The position numbers and the translations under genes are program-made. Shown here piece by piece: positions 8,781-16,125 of a DNA stretch of 64,000 bases (positions within the stretch are counted from its first letter, which is position 1; each line of letters starts with the position of its first letter). The stretch spans positions 380,073-444,072 of the forward strand of contig JAOZOU010000001.1 in assembly GCA_029933125.1 (NCBI GenBank). Reading direction: 5' to 3'. Source of the stretch: a bacterium (GTDB taxonomy: Bacteria; Arandabacterota; Arandabacteria; Arandabacterales; Arandabacteraceae). The notes under the pieces were generated by a model. That model saw only the letters and a list, made by a program, of their open reading frames with translations. It did not search any database and had not been told where the DNA came from.

Positions 8781-9635
8781 TTAACCAGCTCTGTCGGCGA
8801 CTGCCGTCGATGTTGAACCCTGAAGTCTCCCCAGATGGTCCAGAACCTTCTCGACATATTCGGTTGTTTCCTTATATGGAGGTATACCCCCATACCTTTC
8901 AACTGCTCCAACACCAGCATTGTATGAGGCAAGGGCAAGTCGGAGATCGCCCTCGAAGCGATCAAGCAGCCGCTTAAGAAGCCTTGCCCCACCAAAGATG
9001 TTTTGCACCGGATCAAAAGGATTGGTTACTCCAAGCTCATGTGCCGTCGCATCGGTGAGCTGCATCAACCCCTTCGCCCCTTTGTGAGAAACAGCGTACC
9101 TATCCCCACCCGACTCCTGCACTATGACTGCCTTTATGAGGTCAGCACTTAGATTGAAGATTCTGGCCGCTGCCTTTATGGTAGATTCATATGGCTTGAG
9201 CACTTTATGGAGTGTTTGGTGATTACGCCGACTCTCCGGCACGCTAAGAGGAGGCTTGGTTTGAAGGCGTACATGGCGAATTGCCTGTGAGCGCCTTTCG
9301 ATTCTGGAGACGTCGGGTTTGGCTGCATCATCAATCCCGAGCCCTCTCGCCAGGAGTTTAGCAATCCCGATCCCTCCTGATTTGGCAAGAGCAATGCTAA
9401 GTTGTTCATCCATCATTGATTTGAAGATATCATTCCCGAATCCGTTCTCACCTTCCTCATCATCTGTCTTGAAGGCACGCCTCATTGTGGAAAGCATGTG
9501 ATAGATGAGAATGGATTCGAATTCCTGACAGGCTCTGCGAGCCTTCTCATTATCAGCTTTGCTTTTTGAAGGAACATCACCTGACGCAGCAGTGTTTATC
9601 TCCTGAGTTCTTACAAAATCCACTTTGAGAGCCAT
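8781..9635 (-). CDS. flgJ: Rod-binding protein fused to a lytic transglycosylase (FlgJ-like)
   Basis: 284 residues. Residues about 30-100 are the rod-binding domain (ACQEFESILIYHMLSTMRR, then NGFGNDIFKSMMDEQ). After a basic linker, residues about 150-278 are an SLT-type lytic transglycosylase: catalytic Glu174 in VIVQESGGD, GAKGLMQL, NIFGGARLLKRLLDRF and LALASYNAGVGAVERYGGIP. It would open peptidoglycan for the growing rod in the periplasm. In E. coli FlgJ the enzyme half is a glucosaminidase-type domain; an SLT half instead is a known variant in other phyla. No signal peptide is visible, in line with export through the flagellar channel. Confidence 0.9.
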   Translation of the reverse strand: MALKVDFVRTQEINTAASGDVPSKSKADNEKARRACQEFESILIYHMLSTMRRAFKTDDEEGENGFGNDIFKSMMDEQLSIALAKSGGIGIAKLLARGLGIDDAAKPDVSRIERRSQAIRHVRLQTKPPLSVPESRRNHQTLHKVLKPYESTIKAAARIFNLSADLIKAVIVQESGGDRYAVSHKGAKGLMQLTDATAHELGVTNPFDPVQNIFGGARLLKRLLDRFEGDLRLALASYNAGVGAVERYGGIPPYKETTEYVEKVLDHLGRLQGSTSTAVADRAG

Positions 9636-9650
9636 GGTTTCCTATCCGTC

Positions 9651-10760
9651 CTAGATGATCTTTATCTCCGCTCGAAGAGCACCTGCCTCCTTGAGAGCCT
9701 GGAAGATTGCAATTATATCTCTAGGGCTTACTCCTAGAGCATTGAGAGCTCGTGCCACATCGGCAACACTTGCAGTCTCTTTAAGAGCAACAAGACGATT
9801 CTTGGAGACATCAACCTGGACATTCTCATCAGTCACTACGGTAGTTTCACCCTTGGAAAACGGAGCGGGCTGAGAGATATAAGGTCTTGACTTTATCTCT
9901 ATACTGAGATTTCCGTGGGCGATAGCGACTGCACCAATCGTGACATTTTCACCAGCTACTATTGTGCCCGTCTTCTCATTTATGACGACAATCGCAGGCA
10001 CGTCAGGCTCAACATGGGTGGTCTCAATTCTTGCCACAAAACTTACGAGATCACCATTTGCCCTTATGTCATCGGGTACCTCAACTCTGACAAGTCCTGC
10101 ATCTACTGGCTTAGCCTTTATCTCGCCGAAGGAAGCCTCTATGGCATGGGCAATTCGCGCCGCTGTCGTATAGTCTGGATTGAACAGAGCTATATCGATG
10201 TGATCAAGTTCAGTCTCTTCTTGGCCGGGCTCAGCCTTCACAATTGCGCCACCGGGTATGCGCCCAACGAGAGTGTGGTTCTGGGCAACCATATCGCCAC
10301 CGCCGCCCGAAGCTTTGAAACCACCTACCGAGATTGGTCCCTGTGCGTAGGCGTAAACTTTTCCATCTGTTGCAGCGAGCGGAGTTAGAAGAAGGGTGCC
10401 TCCTTCGAGGCTATTAGCATCCCCCAATGAAGAGACAGTAACATCTATTTTCGTTCCCCTTTTGGCTGTGATCGGCAATGCCGCCGAAACTATGACGGCA
10501 GCCACATTCTTCGTACGCACCTTATTAGCAGGTACAGTGATTCCCATCCTCGTAAGCATGTTAACGACGGACTGGACCGTAAACTCGGTGCCCTTGCTGT
10601 CACCTGTCCCATCAAGGCCGATAACAAGCCCGTAGCCAAGAAGATTGATCGTGCCCTTCACCCCAACTGTGCTGATATCCTTTATGCGAGGGCTGGCTAA
10701 AGCAATCTGAGATGAGACAATCAGCAGGACCACCACTAAGATCTTCAATGGCTTCGCCAT
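9651..10760 (-). CDS. flgI: Flagellar P-ring protein
   Basis: 369 residues with an N-terminal Sec signal (MAKPLKILVVVLLIVSSQIALA). Full-length FlgI homology: RIKDISTVGVKGTINLLGYG, LVIGLDGTGDSKGTEFTVQS, the DVTVSSLGDANSLEGGTLL core, and the C-terminal LNALGVSPRDIIAIFQALK plus AGALRAEIKII. It forms the periplasmic ring in the peptidoglycan layer around the rod and needs FlgA as chaperone, encoded two genes upstream. Start ATG 10760 has GGAG nine bases before it. FlgI together with FlgH is direct evidence for a Gram-negative envelope. Confidence 0.97.
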   Translation of the reverse strand: MAKPLKILVVVLLIVSSQIALASPRIKDISTVGVKGTINLLGYGLVIGLDGTGDSKGTEFTVQSVVNMLTRMGITVPANKVRTKNVAAVIVSAALPITAKRGTKIDVTVSSLGDANSLEGGTLLLTPLAATDGKVYAYAQGPISVGGFKASGGGGDMVAQNHTLVGRIPGGAIVKAEPGQEETELDHIDIALFNPDYTTAARIAHAIEASFGEIKAKPVDAGLVRVEVPDDIRANGDLVSFVARIETTHVEPDVPAIVVINEKTGTIVAGENVTIGAVAIAHGNLSIEIKSRPYISQPAPFSKGETTVVTDENVQVDVSKNRLVALKETASVADVARALNALGVSPRDIIAIFQALKEAGALRAEIKII

Positions 10761-10773
10761 ATTTGCGATCTCC

Positions 10774-11349
10774 TTAGAAAAACCATCCTATGATGCGTGC
10801 AAAAATGCTGGGTTTTGTTCCAGATGTTACAAGGCCTTTCCCTTTATATGTGATATGAGTGTTAGCTATGTCCGTTGAATAGATGGTATTGTTTGTGGAT
10901 ACGTCCTCTGGCCTTACCACCCCAGTGAGAATGAGTATTTCCTTCTCGTCGTTTATGAGGATCTCCTTCTCACCTCTGATAACCAGGTTGCCATTATCAA
11001 GGACCTCCTCAACAACAGCAGCCATACGTCCAATTATGCTTCCTCTGCGCTCAGTTGAACCGCTTCCCTCGTGTTCTCTGCCAACGTTGGCACTTACGGA
11101 GAAACCTGGTATGAAATCGAGTCCACCTGTACCTTCCTCCCCCTGAGTGGAAAATTTGGTTTCCTTTCCTGTGGATATCTTTGAGCTATTGGAAGCCAGG
11201 GTCTTCTCAGTTATGATGACGGTCACGATGTCACCCTTCTTAGTTGCCTTTATGTCTGAATAGAGCGAATCGAAGGCAAGAACGCCTGATGCTGAAACAA
11301 GAATTCCGCAGACAAGAAGGATCGCGCTTGCTTTGCTTTTCCTTTTCAT
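10774..11349 (-). CDS. flgH: Flagellar L-ring protein
   Basis: 191 residues with a signal sequence (ILLVCGILVSASGVLAF). The FlgH core is visible: SLYSDIKATKKGDIVTVIIT near 30, a middle FSVSANVGREHEGSGSTERR, then VEEVLDNGNLVIRGEKEILI, EKEILILTGVVRPEDVS and ITYKGKGLV. It ends in FARIIGWFF. FlgH is normally a lipoprotein, but no lipobox cysteine is obvious: Cys14 lies within the hydrophobic signal stretch as LLVCG, an atypical lipobox context. It forms the outer-membrane bushing. Confidence 0.95.
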   Translation of the reverse strand: MKRKSKASAILLVCGILVSASGVLAFDSLYSDIKATKKGDIVTVIITEKTLASNSSKISTGKETKFSTQGEEGTGGLDFIPGFSVSANVGREHEGSGSTERRGSIIGRMAAVVEEVLDNGNLVIRGEKEILINDEKEILILTGVVRPEDVSTNNTIYSTDIANTHITYKGKGLVTSGTKPSIFARIIGWFF

Positions 11350-11367
11350 AGTTCAAAACTCCCGCCC

Positions 11368-12078
11368 TTAGAGCATTGTCTTTTCAAGAACAGCCAGACC
11401 CTTGCCAACAACTGTCACAGTCAGGCGCTTGCCTGTTGTAAGATCTCTAACAACAATGCGGTCACCAATAGCCCCATCTTCAAGAGCTCGCGCCTTGGCG
11501 GTGACCGTGACCGAACCTATGATGACTGAAACCATGACATCAGCTCCGCGTTCAACGATGGGAAGGTCCTCTACATCTGAAGAGGCAAGGATTGACCCAG
11601 CATTTATTACGCGGCGTGTACGTTTACCTGCCGCTGAATCTCTATCCTCAAAATAGCCGTCTGTGAGAAACGTTATGTCACGCTTCTCAAGTCTCACATC
11701 ATCTCGATCGATGATTTCATGCCTCCCAAGGCGCCTGGCAGCAACTGCAACTTTCTTGAAGATACGGACTCTAGCAGTTGCAGTGAATGCTTGCTGTTTG
11801 CCACCAACATTCGCGATTACCTTGAATGGAACTGTTCCGACAACAGGCCGATTGCTATAGAGATCGAATGTGTAAGATGTTATGTTGACATCGCTTATCT
11901 CGGGAAGGTCAATAGTTATACCCAGCGAGTCACACGGTACGCTTACCATCTGGGCAATAAAAGATCGGGCTGCTGCCTCAATTTCCTTAACCTGATCGCA
12001 CTGAGCTGGTGAGAATGTCCAGACTATCACCAGGCAAACATGAAGCAAAATCAAAGCGGATTCAAATTTCGCTTCCAT
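11368..12078 (-). CDS. flgA: Flagellar P-ring assembly chaperone FlgA
   Basis: 236 residues from ATG 12078; a GTG at 12081 is the alternative, and GAGG lies 6 nt before the ATG. N-terminal signal segment SALILLHVCLVIVWTFSPAQC. The C-terminal SAF/FlgA domain is recognisable: VAARRLGRHEIIDRDDVRLE, then AGKRTRRVINAGSIL, ADVMVSVIIGSVTVTAKAR, ALEDGAIGDRIVVRD and KRLTVTVVGKG. It acts in the periplasm, assisting FlgI polymerisation. It follows flgG with essentially no gap. Confidence 0.93.
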   Translation of the reverse strand: MEAKFESALILLHVCLVIVWTFSPAQCDQVKEIEAAARSFIAQMVSVPCDSLGITIDLPEISDVNITSYTFDLYSNRPVVGTVPFKVIANVGGKQQAFTATARVRIFKKVAVAARRLGRHEIIDRDDVRLEKRDITFLTDGYFEDRDSAAGKRTRRVINAGSILASSDVEDLPIVERGADVMVSVIIGSVTVTAKARALEDGAIGDRIVVRDLTTGKRLTVTVVGKGLAVLEKTML

Positions 12079-12081
12079 CAC

Positions 12082-12870
12082 TTACCTCGCCAGATTGTTA
12101 ACAATCGCCAACATGTCATCAGCGGTCTTTATGGCCTTGGAATTTATCTCGTAAGCTCTTTGAGCCACTATCATGTTGACCATCTCCTCAACAATCTCGA
12201 CATTGGATGTTTCAAGATAGCCCTGATAGATCTCACCGTTGCCCTCACTACCGGCTGTCCCTGGAATTGGGTCACCGGCTGCGGGTGTTTCAACATAGAG
12301 ATTTCTTCCTATAGCCTTGAGCCCTGCTGGATTCATGAATCTTACAATCTCGATGCGACCGACCTCCTGAGGTTCGGTCTCGTTGCCAATTGTTACAGCC
12401 ACTGTCCCATCACGACCGATCATTATGCTGGTAGTACCTTCGGGAACGCTTATCTCGGGATCAATAAGCTCACCGTCGGTTGTGACAAGTCTTCCATCAC
12501 CTGAAAGCTTGAAGGCTCCATCACGCGTGTAGGCATACGTACCATCGGCAAGAAGTACACGGAAGAATCCGTCCCCATTTATTGCCAGATCGAGAGGGTT
12601 GCCAGTTGGCAGAAGCTCACCCTGCGAGAAGATCCTCGGACTGGCAACTGGCATCGTGCCATAGCCAATTTCAAGTGAAGTGGGTGTCTCTGTGCCCTGG
12701 CGCGGCACAGATGCAGGAGCACGATTGGTCTGGTAGAACAGATCCTGAAATTCTACCTTGCTTCGCTTGAAGCCCGTTGTATTTATATTAGCAAGGTTGT
12801 TTGCAATGTTATCGACATTGAGTTGCTGAGCCAGCATTCCTGTTGCTGCTGTCTTGAGTGCCCTGATCAT
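12082..12870 (-). CDS. flgG: Flagellar distal rod protein
   Basis: 262 residues, close to the usual 260. N-terminal rod motif ALKTAATGMLAQQLNVDNIA, then NNLANINTTGFKRSKVEFQD, LPTGNPLDLAINGDGFFRV, GAFKLSGDGRLVTTDGELI, and C-terminal GYLETSNVEIVEEMVNMI plus AQRAYEINSKAIKTADDML. Exported through the flagellar type III pathway to make the distal rod. ATG 12870 is preceded by GGAGG at 8 nt. Confidence 0.97.
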   Translation of the reverse strand: MIRALKTAATGMLAQQLNVDNIANNLANINTTGFKRSKVEFQDLFYQTNRAPASVPRQGTETPTSLEIGYGTMPVASPRIFSQGELLPTGNPLDLAINGDGFFRVLLADGTYAYTRDGAFKLSGDGRLVTTDGELIDPEISVPEGTTSIMIGRDGTVAVTIGNETEPQEVGRIEIVRFMNPAGLKAIGRNLYVETPAAGDPIPGTAGSEGNGEIYQGYLETSNVEIVEEMVNMIVAQRAYEINSKAIKTADDMLAIVNNLAR

Positions 12871-12882
12871 CCATTACACCTC

Positions 12883-13590
12883 CTACCTCTGCCCAATGCG
12901 ACCTGCCTGCTCAATGAGTTGACGAGCGCTTTGATCCTGTAGTTTTATGCTTCGCTGGGCTGTTTCAAAGTTGCGATGCAGATTTATCATCTCAACCATC
13001 TCATCGATGGGATTTACATTTGAGCGTTCAAGTGCACCCTGGATTATCTCCGTCTCTTCAGGGTTGATAGGAATGGGGGGTTGCTTTCCTGCGGCAAAGC
13101 GATTGCCTTCCCTTAGAAGTCCTTGGGGATCTTCAAAGCGAACTATCCTTAGAGTTCCAACCTCATCACCATCAACATAGATCGTGCCATCTTTGCCTAT
13201 AGTCACCTGCTGACCATCTATGGGGATGGGACCGCCATTTCCGAGAACGGGTTCACCTGAGAGTGTTGTGAGAATACCCGATTGAGAAAGTGTGAATGCT
13301 CCACATCTGGTGTAGCGCTCACCATAAGGAGTCTGTATGACGAAAAACCCTTCGCCGTTGATAGCAACATCAAGCGGGCGGTCAGTTTGCTCAATGGGAC
13401 CCTGCTCGAAAGATGTATAGAGTCTTAAAGTTGTGTTGGAAGCACTGACGCTTTCATTCAGGATAGCCTTGAAGGCACGCTGAGATTTGAATCCTGCAGT
13501 ATTCACATTGGCAAGATTGTTGGCTATCAATTCCTGCCCGAGAATTCTTGCTTTCATATCATTTGCGAGTCGCTCGATACCACGAAGCAT
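12883..13590 (-). CDS. flgF: Flagellar proximal rod protein FlgF
   Basis: 235 residues. Same fold as FlgG: GIERLANDMKARILGQELI, then ANNLANVNTAGFKSQRAF, RPLDVAINGEGFFVIQTPYG and C-terminal ERSNVNPIDEMVEMINLHR. Shorter than FlgG and paired with it, hence FlgF. First gene of the second flagellar transcription unit: a sigma-54-type promoter lies 34-49 nt upstream of the ATG and a GGAGGTTGGT site just before it. Confidence 0.93.
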   Translation of the reverse strand: MLRGIERLANDMKARILGQELIANNLANVNTAGFKSQRAFKAILNESVSASNTTLRLYTSFEQGPIEQTDRPLDVAINGEGFFVIQTPYGERYTRCGAFTLSQSGILTTLSGEPVLGNGGPIPIDGQQVTIGKDGTIYVDGDEVGTLRIVRFEDPQGLLREGNRFAAGKQPPIPINPEETEIIQGALERSNVNPIDEMVEMINLHRNFETAQRSIKLQDQSARQLIEQAGRIGQR

Positions 13591-13623
13591 ACCAACCTCC
13601 GATTAGAGTCCGCCCGTAGTTAG

Positions 13624-13639
13624 AGCAAGACGCTTGCCA
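13624..13639 (-). promoter_or_regulatory. Sigma-54 (-24/-12) promoter for flgF operon
   Basis: On the minus strand the site reads TGGCAAGCGTCTTGCT. The invariant GG and GC dinucleotides are separated by exactly 10 nt, and the -24 TGGC and -12 TTGCT match the RpoN consensus. The transcription start would fall near 13613, leaving a leader of about 23 nt that holds the ribosome site. A sigma-54 activator of the flagellar type is encoded at 38006-39406, and a second such promoter precedes flgB. Confidence 0.85.
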
Positions 13640-13659
13640 GAGGAGAGACAAAGTGGGAA

Positions 13660-13679
13660 ATAATCTGAGTCCAGATTAT
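13660..13679. repeat. Perfect 8-bp inverted repeat upstream of the flgF promoter (possible operator/enhancer)
   Basis: ATAATCTG and CAGATTAT are separated by AGTC, giving a perfectly symmetrical 20-bp site 20 nt upstream of the -24 element. It could bind the sigma-54 activator or another dimeric regulator (inference). The flgB promoter region does not show the same sequence, so the binding protein is not identified. The rest of 13591-13791 holds no gene. Confidence 0.55.
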
Positions 13680-13791
13680 CTCATGTTATACCAAGGAATT
13701 ACGTCTCTATAGGCAGTACCAGGCGAGGGTAAAGGTTTAAGGATGCTCACCCGGGTGGGAAGTTTTTTCCGCCTACGGAGGTCATTGTTTC

Positions 13792-14676
13792 TCACTCAAG
13801 GGGCTTGGCTACTTCTTCGGCAGCGGCTTGGAGGAGCTCCTTGGATGATGTGATCATTGCTGGAAGCTCATCTGAAAGCTGCCTGAGCATCTTCACATCG
13901 GGAATGTAACTGCCTTCAGGCAGACCTTGGAATTCATGAATGTGCAATGTGGTAGCTCCTTCGAGGAGAAGTCGGGAGCACCTGTCGGCTGTTGAGACGA
14001 TTCCTGCTGCAAGGCTGTTGGTGCCAGCTTCGAGTGGCTTGTGGTGATATCCAACCGCATCTATTATCTCTTCGGGGAGATTCCACCTGCGACAGATCTC
14101 CATTCCAACCGCGGCATGTGTGACCCCAATGATTTCGCCTTCTGCTCTCATCACTCCAACGGATCTTATAAGGGCTAGCATCCTTTCCTTATCTTCATCT
14201 CTAAGGGCTAAATCGATCGCGACCTTCCCCACATCATGGAGCAAGCCACAGCTGAAAGCCATACTATAGATTTGCATACTCGCCTTTCGACTTATCATTT
14301 GAGAAGCATAGGCAGTTCCCACTGAATGCTCCCACAGGCGACCGGCGTCCAGACCGTAGGCCTCAACTGCCTTTGAAAGAATATTTGAAGCTGATGCTGA
14401 GATGAGCACGTTACGGACATTTGAATATCCCAGCAAGACCAGGGCTTCAGTAACATTATAGACACGCCGGGGCAATCCAAAGTAAGCCGAGTTGGCCATG
14501 CGAAGTACCTTACCGGCAAAACCCTGATCAAGTGAGACAACCTCGGCAACCTTTGTCAGCTGAATCCTGGGATCTCTCAACATCATAAGAACCTTTTGAA
14601 CACATTTCGGGAAAGGAGGAATGTTTGAAGTAAACTTAGTAAGATCAACCTGTCTCTCATCCTCGCTGGGCTTCAT
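13792..14676 (-). CDS. HDOD domain protein
   Basis: 294 residues from ATG 14676 (GGAG 8 nt upstream; GTG 14679 is the alternative). The HDOD domain spans about residues 15-215: NIPPFPKCVQKVLMMLRDP, LRMANSAYFGLPRRVYNVTE ALVLLGYSNVR, and CGLLHDVGKVAIDLAL carrying an HD pair. HDOD proteins are HD-GYP relatives without proven hydrolase activity and act in signalling. It overlaps the FapA-like gene by 20 nt and sits in a block with PilZ and FliA. Last gene before the flgF promoter, so probably the end of the flgB-led unit. Control of motility is inferred from position. Confidence 0.9.
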   Translation of the reverse strand: MKPSEDERQVDLTKFTSNIPPFPKCVQKVLMMLRDPRIQLTKVAEVVSLDQGFAGKVLRMANSAYFGLPRRVYNVTEALVLLGYSNVRNVLISASASNILSKAVEAYGLDAGRLWEHSVGTAYASQMISRKASMQIYSMAFSCGLLHDVGKVAIDLALRDEDKERMLALIRSVGVMRAEGEIIGVTHAAVGMEICRRWNLPEEIIDAVGYHHKPLEAGTNSLAAGIVSTADRCSRLLLEGATTLHIHEFQGLPEGSYIPDVKMLRQLSDELPAMITSSKELLQAAAEEVAKPLE

Positions 14677-15502
14677 CACTTTTGCTCCTCAACCAGGGTC
14701 TACGAACAATCTCCTCACCGCGAAGACTGAACTCAACTCCACCTGTCTCAACCTCATTCACGATCTGAGCAAAGCATATAGAGATCTCAACGGGCGGATG
14801 GCAAGTCTCACGGATGATTACTTTGCCATCGTAATTGAGTGTTGCATGCTCCCTGAGTTTGATTATCTGCTCCCCTATTGTGATAACATCGCCATGAATG
14901 GCATTAGCTGCTGCTTCAAGATCCTTCACTCTTTCGAGTCTATGGGAATCGGGCGATCCGGTTGAAAGCGACTTAAGATTCTTAAGGAGATCCAATCTCC
15001 TCCTGGTGAGCTCCATTGCCTCATGTTCAAGCTCCTCAATTCTCAACGCGATGACTGGATCAACTCCAGTCTCTATTCTTGTCATAACGGGGCGTTTGCT
15101 TCCAACCGTCACGGCATCTACCCTGCCAAGAGCGTGGATTTCACCTCCGACTATGCTTCCCTTGACAAGGACATCGCCCGAGGAGAAGATCATCCCGGAA
15201 AGTATTGAACGCTCAACTACAACGTTGCCTTTAGCTATTACTCGCTCCTTTTGAATGAAGCGACACTTAAGACTTCCATCGCAGATGATTCTGCCATTGC
15301 CACCTCCCAGGAAGCCACCATCTATGATCACATCTCCCTTAGCCTCAATTGTAGCATCCTCGACATTGCCATAGATCGTAACATCACCTGCAACCTCGAG
15401 GGCAGCCCCCGATCTGACGCTTCCGAGCACCTCGATGTTGCCATCATAGGTTAAGGGAACCGGCGTCCTTCTTATGTCTTCAGTTATGAGCCCCATCCTC
15501 AT
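14657..15502 (-). CDS. FapA-like (DUF342) protein, beta-helix plus coiled coil
   Basis: 281 residues from ATG 15502, chosen because AGGAG lies before it; a longer frame from 15616 would run deep into the PilZ gene. Residues about 25-150 show the repetitive beta-helix of FapA (GNIEVLGSVRSGAALEVAGD, IYGNVEDATIEAKGDVII, SGDVLVKGSIVGGEIHALG). A coiled-coil helix follows (IEELEHEAMELTRRRLDL), then a short C-terminal beta part (VKDLEAAANAIHG to VEISICFAQIV). Full FapA proteins are about 450-600 residues with an N-terminal domain missing here, so this is a short form. Function unknown; FapA-family genes often lie beside flagellar regulators. It overlaps PilZ by 23 nt and HDOD by 20 nt. Confidence 0.8.
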   Translation of the reverse strand: MRMGLITEDIRRTPVPLTYDGNIEVLGSVRSGAALEVAGDVTIYGNVEDATIEAKGDVIIDGGFLGGGNGRIICDGSLKCRFIQKERVIAKGNVVVERSILSGMIFSSGDVLVKGSIVGGEIHALGRVDAVTVGSKRPVMTRIETGVDPVIALRIEELEHEAMELTRRRLDLLKNLKSLSTGSPDSHRLERVKDLEAAANAIHGDVITIGEQIIKLREHATLNYDGKVIIRETCHPPVEISICFAQIVNEVETGGVEFSLRGEEIVRRPWLRSKSDEAQRG

Positions 15503-15908
15503 CTTCGAGCTCCTGCTTGATGGGATTACTTGTTTCTTCTGAGCCCTTGCGTCTTCTAATCTGTTCTCGGAATGCATAGCGAAGTATCTTGCCCCGCTGG
15601 ACTTCAGAGAGCTCAACGAACTTTATGCACACCTCCTTACCCCCTTCACACCTTGAGACAACCCTTGCATATGCTCTTATCTCCTCGAGGGTGTCAGGTA
15701 TGGCAAATCTCAAGCAAAGGACATCGCCTTCTTCAATCAAGCTATGAGCCTCCAACCTTGCCCCTCCTCCGCCAATCTCCACCATGCTGCTCCTTGTCCA
15801 CTCTCCTTCAGGAACTGAACCATCACGAGATATGTGTATGAATTCAACCGGCAGGGAAAGCCTTATCCTCAAGAATTCACGCCTATCTGGAATGATTTTA
15901 TCTGTCAT
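15480..15908 (-). CDS. PilZ domain protein
   Basis: 142 residues. The c-di-GMP binding signature is present: RREFLRIRLSLPVEF at the start (RxxxR-type: R9-R10...R14) and, after the strand, MVEIGGGGARLEA in place of the usual D/N-x-S-x-x-G, so the second motif is degenerate (E-I-G-G-G-G). The rest (GDVLCLRFAIP, YARVVSRCEGGKEVCIKFVE) is a standard PilZ barrel. Family members such as YcgR and DgrA act as flagellar brakes or sensors; position among flagellar regulators fits. Whether it binds c-di-GMP with the altered motif is uncertain. Confidence 0.85.
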   Translation of the reverse strand: MTDKIIPDRREFLRIRLSLPVEFIHISRDGSVPEGEWTRSSMVEIGGGGARLEAHSLIEEGDVLCLRFAIPDTLEEIRAYARVVSRCEGGKEVCIKFVELSEVQRGKILRYAFREQIRRRKGSEETSNPIKQELEDEDGAHN

Positions 15909-15912
15909 AGCA

Positions 15913-16116
15913 TTACGCCTCTAAGTCAATTCGCTTTCCTAGGTCTTTCTCCTGCGTCTCGCTTTCTTCAGGCTTCCCCTCTTCCGCTGGAGCCCTCTTC
16001 GCACCATGATTGGTGTTGCGTCTTCTGCGGTCTTCCTGCCTCGGCTTCTCGACCTTTGCTATACCTTCGGGTCTTCCTATCATGAAAGGATTATCGTACT
16101 CAATCCTCGGTTCCAT
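15913..16116 (-). CDS. Small charged protein of unknown function
   Basis: 67 residues from ATG 16116 (AGGTG 6-7 nt before it, formed at the fliA stop; GTG 16125 is an alternative). I do not recognise the family. An N-terminal part MEPRIEYDNPFMIGRPEG is followed by a strongly charged, probably disordered tail rich in Arg, Lys and Glu (EDRRRRNTNHGAKRAPAEEG). No membrane segment or cysteine. It is squeezed between fliA (9 nt gap) and PilZ (4 nt gap) with proper translation signals, so it is likely real and co-expressed with flagellar regulators. Confidence 0.6.
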   Translation of the reverse strand: MEPRIEYDNPFMIGRPEGIAKVEKPRQEDRRRRNTNHGAKRAPAEEGKPEESETQEKDLGKRIDLEA

Positions 16117-16125
16117 AAGGATCAC

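Noticed and set aside
15503-15616. Longer FapA-like ORF starting at 15616
   Set aside because: It would overlap PilZ by 137 nt; an AGGAG site supports ATG 15502.
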